Of a DNA stretch of 64,000 nucleotides, positions 26,678 to 35,081 are shown in pieces. The DNA is from JBIKWM01 sp044356305 (GTDB taxonomy: Bacteria > Bacteroidota > Bacteroidia > UBA10329): assembly GCA_044356305.1 (NCBI GenBank), contig JBIKWM010000005.1, positions 62,001 to 126,000 on the forward strand, written 5' to 3'. Position 1 is the stretch's first letter; each line of letters starts with the position of its first letter. The position numbers and the translations under genes are program-made. The notes below the pieces were generated by a model, which ran no database searches, had not been told where the DNA came from, and saw only the letters and a program-made list of their open reading frames with translations.

Positions 26678-27771
26678 ATCCATTGAAAGAGAGGACCCAT
26701 GTGGTGATCATGGCCGGGGGCATCGGGTCAAGGTTCTGGCCCATGAGCCGTACTTCCCATCCCAAGCAGTTCCTCGACATACTTGGCACTGGCCGCAGTC
26801 TGTTGCAGCAGACCTACGACCGCTACCTGCCCTTGTGCCACGCCCACCGCATGTTGGTGGTGACCAATAGCCAGTACGATGATCTGGTGAATGCCCAACT
26901 GCCCGAGGTGCCCCGTGGCAACGTGCTGTTGGAGCCGGCCAGGCGCAACACGGCCCCATGCATCGCCTATGCAGCCTTCCGCATAGCCGAGACCGACCCG
27001 GATGCGGTGATGATAGTGGCATCGTCAGACCACCTGATATTGCGGCAGCGCGAGTTTGAGGCATCGATGGAGAAGGCGGTGCAGGCCGCCACGCACGAGG
27101 GGGCACTGGTGGCCCTCGGCATAGTGCCCACGCGCCCCGATACGGGCTACGGCTACATTCAGCACCGCGAGGAGGATGCGCTGAACCTGCCGGGGGTGCA
27201 CCGTGTGAAGACATTCACCGAGAAACCCGACCTGGCCATGGCCGAGCAGTTTCTTGCCAGTGGCGATTTCCTTTGGAACTCGGGCATGTTCATCTGGAGC
27301 GTGCGCAGCATTTTGGACGCATTGGAGCGCCATGCCCCCGAGATGTACACGCTGTTCGCCAAGGGCCGAGGCCTCTATGGCACCCCGGCCGAGGCCGATT
27401 TCATTAAAGGAGTGTACGAACAGTGCACCAACATCAGCATAGACTACGCGGTGATGGAGAAGGCCCAGAACGTGTATTCGATAGGGGCCGATATCGGTTG
27501 GAGCGACCTGGGCACCTGGGGCAGCATGTATGCCTACAGCGAGAAGGACCCGCAGGGCAATGTGATACAGGGCCGCAATGTGATGACCCACGAGGTGAAG
27601 GACTGCATCATCAACATGCCCAAGGAGAAACTGGTGGTGGTGCAGGGCCTGCAGGACATGATAGTGGTGGAGAGCGATGGCATCCTCCTGATCTGTAGCC
27701 GCCACGAGGAGCAGCAGATTAAGCGCATCGTGAACGAGGTGAAGGCCCTCAAGGGCGACCGGTTCGTGTGA
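26674..27771 (+). CDS. manC: Mannose-1-phosphate guanylyltransferase
   Basis: 365 residues, starting MNPLKERTHVVIMAGG. The nucleotidyltransferase signature VIMAGGIGSRFWPMSRTSHPKQFL is complete. Later motifs are LEPARRNTAPCIAYA, TGYGYIQ, FTEKPD, WNSGMFIW, SIDYAVMEKA and GWSDLGTW. The length fits the single-domain enzyme without the C-terminal phosphomannose isomerase cupin. It makes GDP-mannose for surface glycans. It overlaps the aminotransferase stop by four bases. Confidence 0.92.
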   Translation: MNPLKERTHVVIMAGGIGSRFWPMSRTSHPKQFLDILGTGRSLLQQTYDRYLPLCHAHRMLVVTNSQYDDLVNAQLPEVPRGNVLLEPARRNTAPCIAYAAFRIAETDPDAVMIVASSDHLILRQREFEASMEKAVQAATHEGALVALGIVPTRPDTGYGYIQHREEDALNLPGVHRVKTFTEKPDLAMAEQFLASGDFLWNSGMFIWSVRSILDALERHAPEMYTLFAKGRGLYGTPAEADFIKGVYEQCTNISIDYAVMEKAQNVYSIGADIGWSDLGTWGSMYAYSEKDPQGNVIQGRNVMTHEVKDCIINMPKEKLVVVQGLQDMIVVESDGILLICSRHEEQQIKRIVNEVKALKGDRFV

Positions 27772-27785
27772 GTCGGGGCTGCGGC

Positions 27786-27793
27786 TATCTTTG
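27786..27793 (+). promoter_or_regulatory. -7 promoter element of tRNA-Arg
   Basis: TATCTTTG, a perfect TAnnTTTG match, 18 bases before the mature tRNA 5' end. Confidence 0.55.
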
Positions 27794-27811
27794 CCGCCCC
27801 TTCGGAAAGTG

Positions 27812-27883
27812 GGCCTCGTAGTACAATGGATAGTATATGGGTTTCCGGAGCCTAGGATGCAGGTTCGATTCCTGCCGAGGCCA
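27812..27883 (+). tRNA. tRNA-Arg (anticodon CCG)
   Basis: The full cloverleaf folds by hand. Acceptor GGCCTCG pairs with CGAGGCC, the D stem is GTAC/GTAT, and the anticodon stem is TGGGT/GCCTA with loop TTCCGGA, giving anticodon CCG (reads CGG). The variable loop is GGAT and the T stem is GCAGG/CCTGC with loop TTCGATT. The discriminator is A, and 3' CCA is not encoded. Confidence 0.95.
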
Positions 27884-27954
27884 CTTCTACTTCAACCGTT
27901 CCGGTATCCGTTGAGCCGATAAGTGCCAGACCCGAGCGGTCCGGTCGGTAGCTA

Positions 27955-29136
27955 TCAATCATCATCCCCCAGACCATACCTGAGCCCGAACGAGACGGGG
28001 TGATGGTCGGAGTAATATTGTGGGAACAGATTGCCATCGTACGGCTGGCCGGGGTAGGGGGTGGCCGGGTCGGACCAGTAAGGCTGCATGGCCTGCATCA
28101 GGTCGGTGACCACGAACGGCAGTGCGGGGTCGAGGTCGCGCTGGGTGAGAGCCGACACATACATCACCTGATCGAAGGGCTTGGGTGCCTTGGTGCTGCA
28201 ATTGGTGGCGAGTCCACGGGTGTTGAGGGTGGAATATCCCTGCGGCAGTGCGCTGCGCACCTCGGTGGTGTCCTGTAGGTTCATATCACCCAATATGATG
28301 ATGTCCTTTTCGTGTGGCTGTGTCGCACCCCATTGGGCTATGCGGGCCAGTTCGGCCCTGCGCTGCGGCTTGTCCTTGTCCTCGGCTGCCAGATGCACGG
28401 AGATGAGGTACATGTCCAGCGTGCTGTCGATGGTGGTGAAGTGGAATGCCCACGGCACACGGTCGAAGGTGGGATTGGCGAGCACCTGCGGCTCAATGAA
28501 ATCGCTGCGCGAGGCGTTGTAGAGCACCGCATCGGAGCGGTAAAACGCAATGGGCCACTCCCGTGCAGTAGTGCCGGTGGCGCTCTGCCCGGTGCCATCG
28601 GTGCCGAGGGCATAGGCAAATCCCTGCGCCCGCATGGCCTCGGCAAAGGCCGCGCTCTCGGGGTCGGCACTCACCTGCGTCCCAGTGCTCGATATGATGC
28701 TGATGGGCGATGCCACCAGCTCCTGCACCACCACCACATCGAACCGGCTGAGGAAACGGGCCAGCGATACGTTGTCCTTGCGGCTGTAATGGCCCAGCCA
28801 TTTGATGTTGAACGAGCAGACCTTCAGCTGCCGCTCGTCCGGGGCCGCCACCTCGCGGGCCCAGGTCGGCAGGTTTCCGGTCCTGAGCCGCAAGCGGTTG
28901 CGATACACATATCCGTTGCATCCGTTGCGCGCCCGCACATGGTAGTAACCATCGGTGGAGGCGGCATCGTCAAGCATCACCACCGTGTCGGCCACCGCCA
29001 CCTGACACTGCGATGCAGAGGCGCCATCTGCCGCTGCACGTATGTGCGAAGCCAGGCTGATCACCCCGATCTTCTGCTGGGCGCTTGCAGTGACGGTCAG
29101 CACCGATAGCACAGGAATGAGCAGTATGCGCATCAT
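27955..29136 (-). CDS. Secreted endonuclease/exonuclease/phosphatase-family protein with SH3-like N-domain
   Basis: 393 residues with a signal peptide ending ASAQ. Residues about 45-85 resemble a bacterial SH3 domain (YYHVRARNGCNGYVYRNRL). From about residue 100 the DNase I-like fold is complete: VCSFNIKWLG, VVVQEL with the metal-binding Glu, ISVHLAAED, ILGDMNLQDT and SDHHPVSFGL with the catalytic His. It may be an exported nuclease or phosphoesterase. The start overlaps the stop of the upstream membrane-protein gene by four bases. A second ATG is the next codon. Confidence 0.82.
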   Translation of the reverse strand: MMRILLIPVLSVLTVTASAQQKIGVISLASHIRAAADGASASQCQVAVADTVVMLDDAASTDGYYHVRARNGCNGYVYRNRLRLRTGNLPTWAREVAAPDERQLKVCSFNIKWLGHYSRKDNVSLARFLSRFDVVVVQELVASPISIISSTGTQVSADPESAAFAEAMRAQGFAYALGTDGTGQSATGTTAREWPIAFYRSDAVLYNASRSDFIEPQVLANPTFDRVPWAFHFTTIDSTLDMYLISVHLAAEDKDKPQRRAELARIAQWGATQPHEKDIIILGDMNLQDTTEVRSALPQGYSTLNTRGLATNCSTKAPKPFDQVMYVSALTQRDLDPALPFVVTDLMQAMQPYWSDPATPYPGQPYDGNLFPQYYSDHHPVSFGLRYGLGDDD

Positions 29137-29624
29137 GCCTTCGCCTTCTTGCCCTTTGAGCGCTGACGCTCGCGGAAGGTGTCAATCTCGGTCTGGGCCG
29201 AGCTCTTGAAATTCATCCAATCGGAGAACAGTTTGATGGCGCCTTTGCTGCCCCCGGCTATGATCATGGACGAAAGAAACTCTCCGAACAGCGTCACTTC
29301 AGGGTGCATCACCGGCATGATGAAACTGAATACATCGATGCCCCAATGCCAGCACACCGCAAAGCTGAGCGAAACGGTTATCAGCTCCTTTGCCGCCCCG
29401 AAACGCGGCTCGGCCTGCACTATGCGGTCGGGCGATGGGTCGGACATAAGGTCAAATCCTTCCACATCCTTGGCCCTCTTCACCTTGTAGAGCACGCGGC
29501 TCATGAACCATCTGTTCTCAAATACCACGCTCAGGCCGCGCTCAATGAACAGCGCCATGACCACAACAATGGCAATGGCCTCGCTCACTCGCATGAAATC
29601 AAGATAGAATTCGTTCGGGTCCAT
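29133..29624 (-). CDS. Small membrane protein of unknown function
   Basis: 163 residues. It has an N-terminal hydrophobic span (about 14-30, AIAIVVVMALFIERGL), one or two more spans around 78-130 and a basic C-terminal tail (ERQRSKGKKAKA). No family motif is recognised. It is translationally coupled to the downstream exported nuclease-like gene through an ATGA overlap. Confidence 0.65.
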   Translation of the reverse strand: MDPNEFYLDFMRVSEAIAIVVVMALFIERGLSVVFENRWFMSRVLYKVKRAKDVEGFDLMSDPSPDRIVQAEPRFGAAKELITVSLSFAVCWHWGIDVFSFIMPVMHPEVTLFGEFLSSMIIAGGSKGAIKLFSDWMNFKSSAQTEIDTFRERQRSKGKKAKA

Positions 29625-29654
29625 GTTCAGGGGAAGTTAGGTGGCCCTAAGGTA

Positions 29655-29687
29655 AGAGAAAGCCCGATGCACCGAGGTGCACCGGGC
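29655..29687 (-). terminator. Intrinsic terminator of the upstream lipoprotein gene
   Basis: On the minus strand GCCCGGTGCACC pairs with GGTGCATCGGGC around a two-base loop, then TTTCTCT. It lies downstream of the gene ending at 29709. Its stem shares the GCCCG...TGCA sequence with the terminator at 30570-30602. Confidence 0.75.
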
Positions 29688-29708
29688 CGCCTAAAAACTC
29701 AAGTTCAA

Positions 29709-30491
29709 TCAATTATTCCGATTGATGAAAATAAATAGGGCACCCCAGAGCATGAAAATGAGGCCGAAGGCCATGCCTAATATTCCGCTGATCAGGCCTG
29801 CTATGGCAAATCCCTTTCCACGTTTGCCATCCTTATACTGCTTGCGGCCTATTACGCCCATCACCATACCGACAATGCCCAATACCACCGCCAAGATTCC
29901 AAAAATGACCAGTGGGATGAGCGATGTGCCACCCCCTAAAAGAACATCGACCACCACGGTAACAGCCGTAAGAATGGCGAATATCAACGCAGCTGCCCCG
30001 AACGGCAGCGCCATGATAGCGGGCACCGACCAGCCTTGTTTTTCCTCCTGTGGCCTGTTGAACACCGCCTTACGGAACTTGCCGGCCCGCATCTCGGCCC
30101 TCAGTTCGCGCATCATCTTGGTATAGGCGCTCGGGTCGGTGAGAGGGGCCATGGCTTCGCGGAGGGCCTCTTTGTTGCGCTGTCTGCGCAGGGCCTTATC
30201 TGTGACCGCAATGGGTTCGTTTGTCTGCTGTGCAATGAAGATCTCCTCGTCCACATCTATCTGGGCCGTTGTCACTTCATCCTCGGCCGGTGTCTGGGTC
30301 TGTGCCGTAGCAGACCTGTCGGCCCTCTGCGACTTGGCCTCAGCCTTTTGCTGCGCCTTGCCGCCACTGGCACTCACATGAAAACCGGGACGGTACCTGC
30401 GTTTGGTGATGTCGAGATCGGCACAGCTGCTCCATGCAATGGCTATGAATGCCACTGATGCAATGAGGCGGAGAAATCGGTACTGTTTCAT
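29709..30491 (-). CDS. Lipoprotein with C-terminal membrane domain (paralogue A, DUF4190-like)
   Basis: 260 residues starting MKQYRFLRLIAS. The lipobox ends in WSSC, followed directly by ADLDITKRRYRPGFHVSAS. The middle is charged and low in complexity. The C-terminal 110 residues hold three or four hydrophobic spans with FAIAGLISGILGMAFGLIF, like the DUF4190 two-span unit. A lipidated N-terminus plus several membrane spans is an odd combination. The next gene upstream shares the N-terminal block, so the two are paralogues. The role is unknown. Confidence 0.72.
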   Translation of the reverse strand: MKQYRFLRLIASVAFIAIAWSSCADLDITKRRYRPGFHVSASGGKAQQKAEAKSQRADRSATAQTQTPAEDEVTTAQIDVDEEIFIAQQTNEPIAVTDKALRRQRNKEALREAMAPLTDPSAYTKMMRELRAEMRAGKFRKAVFNRPQEEKQGWSVPAIMALPFGAAALIFAILTAVTVVVDVLLGGGTSLIPLVIFGILAVVLGIVGMVMGVIGRKQYKDGKRGKGFAIAGLISGILGMAFGLIFMLWGALFIFINRNN

Positions 30492-30569
30492 TTTGGTCGA
30501 GGTTGATTGAAGGCCGAAAGATGCAAACTCCATGCGATTCCTTGACAAGGTTAAACCACGCATCAGCGC

Positions 30570-30602
30570 AAAAAAAAAGCCCGATGCACTGCTGCAACGG
30601 GC
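30570..30602 (-). terminator. Intrinsic terminator of paralogue B
   Basis: On the minus strand GCCCGTTGCA pairs with TGCATCGGGC around a short loop, followed by nine T residues. It lies 23 bases past the stop at 30625. Confidence 0.85.
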
Positions 30603-30624
30603 CTTGATTAAAAACAGATCTTGA

Positions 30625-31323
30625 TCAGAGCAGCGGGCTGAGTGCCGCAGCTATCCAGGCTATGTAAATGATCATGCCGATCACACCGAGGCCGAGGCCG
30701 ACCCAGCCGAAGATGAAGCCCAGACGCCTCCACTGTTCGCCACCGGCCGCATTCTTCTTGTGAATGAAGCCGAACACGATGGCAGCCACACCGAACAGGA
30801 TGGCCGCAGCCCATAGTGGGCTGGCCCAAAGGAATGCCGCAAGTATGCCGAAGAAACCGAATACCATTGAAGCAATACCCGCCCCGAAGCAGGCCCAGGC
30901 CATCCAGTCGTTGCGTGCCCCGTACATGGGCTTGACAAGTTTATTGACCTCCGAACGCACCTTGGCGCGATTGAACATCGTGTTCTTGAACCACTCATAG
31001 TCACTGCGCAGCATCTCACCCACTTTCTGTTTGGGTGCATGGCCGGTGATGGGGGCTGCCACAGTGGCTGCCGAGGCTGTGGCTGAGGCATTCACCTCTT
31101 GCTCAACAACGGTTTCAGAAGCATCAGCTGCTATGGCCTTGTTGGCCTTTCGCTCTTTCACCGAGGCGGTCTCCTCGGCCTTGCGGTTATCCTTTTTGCC
31201 ACTGGTGCTCACATGGAAACCTGGCCGGTACTTCCGCTTGGTGATGTCCAGATCGGCACACGAGGTGGCAACCACCGTGAGGGCCACAAGGGCCATCAGT
31301 ACAGCATTGAGTCTTGTTCTCAT
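30625..31323 (-). CDS. Lipoprotein with C-terminal membrane domain (paralogue B)
   Basis: 232 residues starting MRTRLNAVLMALVA, with a lipobox ending ATSC. The block after the Cys, ADLDITKRKYRPGFHVSTS, is nearly identical to paralogue A. A charged linker follows, then about four hydrophobic spans (WMAWACFGAGIASMVFGFFG, LWAAAILFGVAAIVFGFI, FIFGWVGLGLGVIGMII). The two genes lie in tandem, each with its own terminator, so they are probably regulated separately. No function is known to me. Confidence 0.72.
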   Translation of the reverse strand: MRTRLNAVLMALVALTVVATSCADLDITKRKYRPGFHVSTSGKKDNRKAEETASVKERKANKAIAADASETVVEQEVNASATASAATVAAPITGHAPKQKVGEMLRSDYEWFKNTMFNRAKVRSEVNKLVKPMYGARNDWMAWACFGAGIASMVFGFFGILAAFLWASPLWAAAILFGVAAIVFGFIHKKNAAGGEQWRRLGFIFGWVGLGLGVIGMIIYIAWIAAALSPLL

Positions 31324-31382
31324 TTTTATTAGGTTATTGGATAGACCAGACAAAAGTGGAATCCGTGCATACGGTGCTTTGA

Positions 31383-33326
31383 TCAGCCCACAGCGTCTTT
31401 TTCAATCTCGGCTGTTAATATCTCCCATTCTTCCATTTTAGCCTGAAGGCTGGCTTCCAGCTCGTTATAGATCTTGTAAGGGTCACCGTTCTTCAGCGCC
31501 TCCTGGTAGCGCTCAGGGTCGGCCAGGTCGCTGCCCATCTGGGCCACTTTTTTTTCAAGGGCCGAAATCTCCTCTTCAATAGCTGCGAGCCGATTCTGCT
31601 TTCTGCGCAGGTCCTTATCCTGCTCCTTGTTGCGCTGTCGCTCGTGCTGCGACTGCTTCGGGGGTTCGGCAGCTTTCGCAGCGGCCTCCTGCTTGGGCAG
31701 GCTCAGCTGATCGAGACTGCTCAATTTGCGCTTGGCGAGGAACTCATATACATCACCGATGTGCTCGAACACCTGTCCATCGCGAAACTCGAACACCTTT
31801 GTGCTCAGGCCCTTGAGGAAATCCCTGTCGTGGCTCACCAGCACCATGGCCCCGTCATACCTCAGCAGTGCCTGCTTAAGTATGTCTTTGCTGCGCATGT
31901 CGAGGTGGTTGGTGGGCTCATCGAGTACAAGCAGGTTGTAGGGTTCGAGCAGCAGTTTTGCCAATGCCAGTCGGGCACGTTCGCCTCCGCTCAGCACCTT
32001 GACCTTTTTATCTACCGAATCGCCACTGAAGAGGAATGAACCGAGGATCTCGCGGATACGGCCGCGGATCTCGCCTCGGGCGGCATCGTCAATGGTCTGA
32101 AGCACGGTCTTATCGCCATCGAGGCTTTCGGCCTGGTCCTGGGCATAGTAACCGAGGTTGACCTGGTGGCCGTAGGTCAGACTGCCTGTGAAGTCGAGTT
32201 TGCCAGCGATGATCTTAGAGAAAGTGGTCTTGCCCTCCCCGTTCCGACCCAGAAAAGCGACCTTTTCACCTCGGCTCAGGCTCATGAACACATCGTGCAG
32301 AACGGTCTTGCTTCCGTATGCCTTTCCCAGTTTCTCGGCTCTGAGCACCTCTTTGCCGGCATGGGCCGCAGGAGGGAACCGGAAATGTATGCTCGAGGTG
32401 TCCTGCTCATCCACCTCCACCCGGTCTATCTTATCCAGTTGTTTGATGCGGCTCTGCACCTGATTGGCCTTGCTGGCCTTGTACCTGAAGCGCTCAATGA
32501 ACTTCTCGGTCTGCTCTATCTGTTTCTGCTGATTGTCAAAAGCGGCCTGCTGCAACGCCCTGCGCTCGGCCCGCTGCTCAATGTACCTGCTATAGGGCAC
32601 GCGGTAGTCCTGTATGCGCTTGAGGCTGATCTCGATGGTGCGGTTGGTCACGTTATCGAGGAAGGCACGGTCATGGCTCACCAGTATCACAGCGCCTTCA
32701 TACCCCACCAGGAATTCCTCCAGCCACTGGATGGACAGGATGTCCAGGTGGTTGGTAGGCTCATCGAGCAGTAGCAGGTCGGGGTGCTGTACGAGGATCT
32801 TGGCAAGCTCAACACGCATCTGCCATCCACCGCTGAACTCAGAAAGCATCCTTTTGAAATCGGTGCGCTCAAAGCCCAGACCCAAAAGCACCTTCTCCAC
32901 CTCGGCATCGGCCCCGTGGCCGCCCAGCAGGTCGTAGCGCTCATTGGCATCGTGCAGGTCCTCAATCAGCTTCATGTAGCTGTCGGTCTCATAGTCTGTG
33001 CGGATGCCCAGTTGCTCGGTGCAGTGTTCAATCTTCTTTTCGAGTGCGGTGAGTTCGGCCAAGGCCGAGAAAGTCTCATCAAACACCGTCTGATCCTTGT
33101 TGGTGCGCAGGTCCTGACTCAGGTAGCCGAGGGTCATTCCCTGCTGGCGGGCCACCGAACCCGCCTCAAGGGGCATCTGTCCGGCCATAACCTTGAGCAT
33201 GGTCGATTTGCCTGCCCCGTTCTTGCCCACAAGGCCTATGCGGTCGCGTTTCTCGACCAAAAAAGACACATCCTCAAACAGCGGTTCGCCACCGAACTGC
33301 ACACATACCAGATTCAATGATAACAT
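31383..33326 (-). CDS. ABC-F family ATPase (ribosome-associated type)
   Basis: 647 residues from MLSLNLVCVQFGG. Two ABC domains occur in one chain with no membrane span. First domain: Walker A GKNGAGKST, signature EFSGGWQMR, Walker B LLLLDEPTNHLD. Second domain: GRNGEGKTT, LSGGERARLALAKLL, LLVLDEPTNHLD. Between them is the P-site tRNA-interacting motif-type helical linker (about 240-300). The C-terminal 90 residues form a coiled coil as in Uup/YdiF-type members. It acts on stalled or specialised translation states; an antibiotic-resistance role cannot be deduced. Confidence 0.9.
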   Translation of the reverse strand: MLSLNLVCVQFGGEPLFEDVSFLVEKRDRIGLVGKNGAGKSTMLKVMAGQMPLEAGSVARQQGMTLGYLSQDLRTNKDQTVFDETFSALAELTALEKKIEHCTEQLGIRTDYETDSYMKLIEDLHDANERYDLLGGHGADAEVEKVLLGLGFERTDFKRMLSEFSGGWQMRVELAKILVQHPDLLLLDEPTNHLDILSIQWLEEFLVGYEGAVILVSHDRAFLDNVTNRTIEISLKRIQDYRVPYSRYIEQRAERRALQQAAFDNQQKQIEQTEKFIERFRYKASKANQVQSRIKQLDKIDRVEVDEQDTSSIHFRFPPAAHAGKEVLRAEKLGKAYGSKTVLHDVFMSLSRGEKVAFLGRNGEGKTTFSKIIAGKLDFTGSLTYGHQVNLGYYAQDQAESLDGDKTVLQTIDDAARGEIRGRIREILGSFLFSGDSVDKKVKVLSGGERARLALAKLLLEPYNLLVLDEPTNHLDMRSKDILKQALLRYDGAMVLVSHDRDFLKGLSTKVFEFRDGQVFEHIGDVYEFLAKRKLSSLDQLSLPKQEAAAKAAEPPKQSQHERQRNKEQDKDLRRKQNRLAAIEEEISALEKKVAQMGSDLADPERYQEALKNGDPYKIYNELEASLQAKMEEWEILTAEIEKDAVG

Positions 33327-33331
33327 GGCCG

Positions 33332-33339
33332 CGAAAGTA
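33332..33339 (-). promoter_or_regulatory. -7 element directly at the ABC-F start codon
   Basis: On the minus strand this reads TACTTTCG, then five bases (CGGCC), then the ATG at 33326. Transcription from this element would begin at or next to the A of the start codon, predicting a leaderless mRNA. Confidence 0.45.
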
Positions 33340-33426
33340 CAGGTGGGCACCACAACGGGCCAATGCGACTCTTGTCACATCTGCCCAACGTTGGCCTTCC
33401 GTTCCTTTGCGCCATATAAGCCAGGC

Positions 33427-33822
33427 ATGATAGGCCATAAGATAAAGAGCACTTTCACCCTCAAATGCCCGCGCTGCCACAGAGGCAATCTGTTTCTGCA
33501 TGGCAACGCATACGACTTCGGCCGTATGGGCGACATGCCCGATAACTGCCCCGTGTGCGGTGAGAATTTCAGACGCGAACCTGGGTTCTATTATGGGGCC
33601 ATGTACGTCAGCTATGCCCTCACCATAGCGCAGAGTGTGGCCGTATTCGTGGCCATGTTCACCTTTGCCAGTCCACATTGGAAATGGTACCTGCTGGTGA
33701 ACGCTCTCAGCATTCTGGCCATGTTCCCGCTCATTTTCAGGTGGAGCAGGGCTATCTGGATCAACTTCTTTGTGCAATACGATGCCGAGGTGGCCGCCAA
33801 GGCGGACAAAGAGGCACGATAG
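33427..33822 (+). CDS. DUF983 membrane protein
   Basis: 131 residues. The N-terminal zinc-ribbon-like part has CPRCHRGNLF and NCPVCGENFRREPGFYYGAMY, the hallmark of DUF983. Two membrane spans follow (about 55-75 and 83-103). The start is at MIGHKIKSTFTLKCP, because a longer in-frame reading would overlap the divergent ABC-F gene. The molecular role of the family is unknown. Confidence 0.85.
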   Translation: MIGHKIKSTFTLKCPRCHRGNLFLHGNAYDFGRMGDMPDNCPVCGENFRREPGFYYGAMYVSYALTIAQSVAVFVAMFTFASPHWKWYLLVNALSILAMFPLIFRWSRAIWINFFVQYDAEVAAKADKEAR

Positions 33823-33903
33823 CCGGGTCGCATTACTCTGTTCCAAAGTCGGTAGTGGCCACATGGCCGCACACTTGAGCATCTTTGCCATCCCCAAGGC
33901 CCT

Positions 33904-34983
33904 ATGCTCACCATCCTCGACCGATACATCCTTAAAAAGTTCCTCGGGACATTCTTCTTCGCCATCGGTCTCATCATCGCCATCTCGGTGGTGTTCGATA
34001 TCTCTGAGAAGGTCGATGATTTTATTGAGCACGACCTGAGTCTGCGCACCATCATTTTCGGTTACTACATCTACTTCATTCCGTATTTCGCCAATCTGTT
34101 CAGTCCGCTGTTCATTTTCGTGGCGGTCATTTTCTTCACTTCCCGTATGGCCTACCGCACCGAGATAGTGGCCATTCTTGCCAGCGGGGTCAGCTATTAC
34201 CGCATGTTGGTGCCTTATATGGTGGGGGCGGCCTTGTTGGCCACGATGACCTTGGCACTCAACCTTTTCATCATTCCCGTGGCTAACCGTGGCCGCATCG
34301 ATTTTGAGAACACCTACATCAACATGGCTTATCAGAGCATGGGCCGCAACCAGCATTATCAGATCGAACCCGGTGTGTTCATCTATTTCGACACGTACAG
34401 CAACGACCGAATGACAGGGTACAAGTTCGCCATGGAGCGATTTGTTGATGGTCAGATGACCTACAAGCTCTTGTCGGATCAGATCCGTTATGATACCATC
34501 ATCAATAAATGGGTGATCAGCAATTACAGCATCAGGCAGATTGACGGACTGAAAGAGACCCTCCGCACCGGCACCAGGCTCGACACGGTGTACAAGTTCC
34601 GTCCCACCGATTTCGGGCAGCGCCTCAAGGTGATTGAGGCAATGAACTACTTCGAGTTGAACGATTACATAGCCGAGCAGCAACTGAAGGGTTCGCCAGC
34701 GGTGGACTATTTCAGGGTAGAGAAATACCGTAGGTTCTCTATGCCGTTCGCTGCTTTCATCCTTACGCTGATGGGTGTGAGCCTTGCCAGTCGTAAAGTG
34801 CGCGGGGGCATTGGTATGCACATCGGGTTGGGCATACTGCTCAGTTTCACTTATATCATGTTCATGCAGGTGGCACAGAGCCTTGCAACAGGCGGTGCAT
34901 TGCCTGTGGTTGTGGCCGTCTGGATACCGAACATCGTTTTTTCGGGTCTGGCCGTCTGGATGCTGATGAAAGCACCGAAATAG
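33904..34983 (+). CDS. LptF/LptG-family lipopolysaccharide export permease
   Basis: 359 residues. It starts LTILDRYILKKFLGTFFFAI, the standard amphipathic start of LptF/G, with six membrane spans: three before and three after a periplasmic beta-jellyroll (about 125-265, ending near KLLSDQIRYDTIINKW). FTSRMAYRTEIVAILASGVSYYRML is the coupling-helix segment that meets the LptB ATPase. Its partner permease and LptB are not adjacent, which is common in Bacteroidota. I cannot separate LptF from LptG by eye. Confidence 0.88.
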   Translation: MLTILDRYILKKFLGTFFFAIGLIIAISVVFDISEKVDDFIEHDLSLRTIIFGYYIYFIPYFANLFSPLFIFVAVIFFTSRMAYRTEIVAILASGVSYYRMLVPYMVGAALLATMTLALNLFIIPVANRGRIDFENTYINMAYQSMGRNQHYQIEPGVFIYFDTYSNDRMTGYKFAMERFVDGQMTYKLLSDQIRYDTIINKWVISNYSIRQIDGLKETLRTGTRLDTVYKFRPTDFGQRLKVIEAMNYFELNDYIAEQQLKGSPAVDYFRVEKYRRFSMPFAAFILTLMGVSLASRKVRGGIGMHIGLGILLSFTYIMFMQVAQSLATGGALPVVVAVWIPNIVFSGLAVWMLMKAPK

Positions 34984-35034
34984 AGGGAAGGTACTGCATT
35001 AGCACATTGAAGGGCAGAATTCAGGATTGGGAAA

Positions 35035-35057
35035 GGATGTTATGATAATCAACATCC
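35035..35057 (+). terminator. Possible weak terminator after the LptF/G gene
   Basis: GGATGTT pairs with AACATCC around ATGATAATC; the following TATCTCTCTAT is only moderately T-rich. It lies between two convergent genes. Confidence 0.4.
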
Positions 35058-35081
35058 TATCTCTCTATCAAGCCATTCCCA

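Noticed and set aside
27812..27883. tRNA-Arg as an attachment site for an integrated element
   Set aside because: No integrase and no repeated tRNA 3' end were found in the flanking sequence; the genes on both sides are ordinary.
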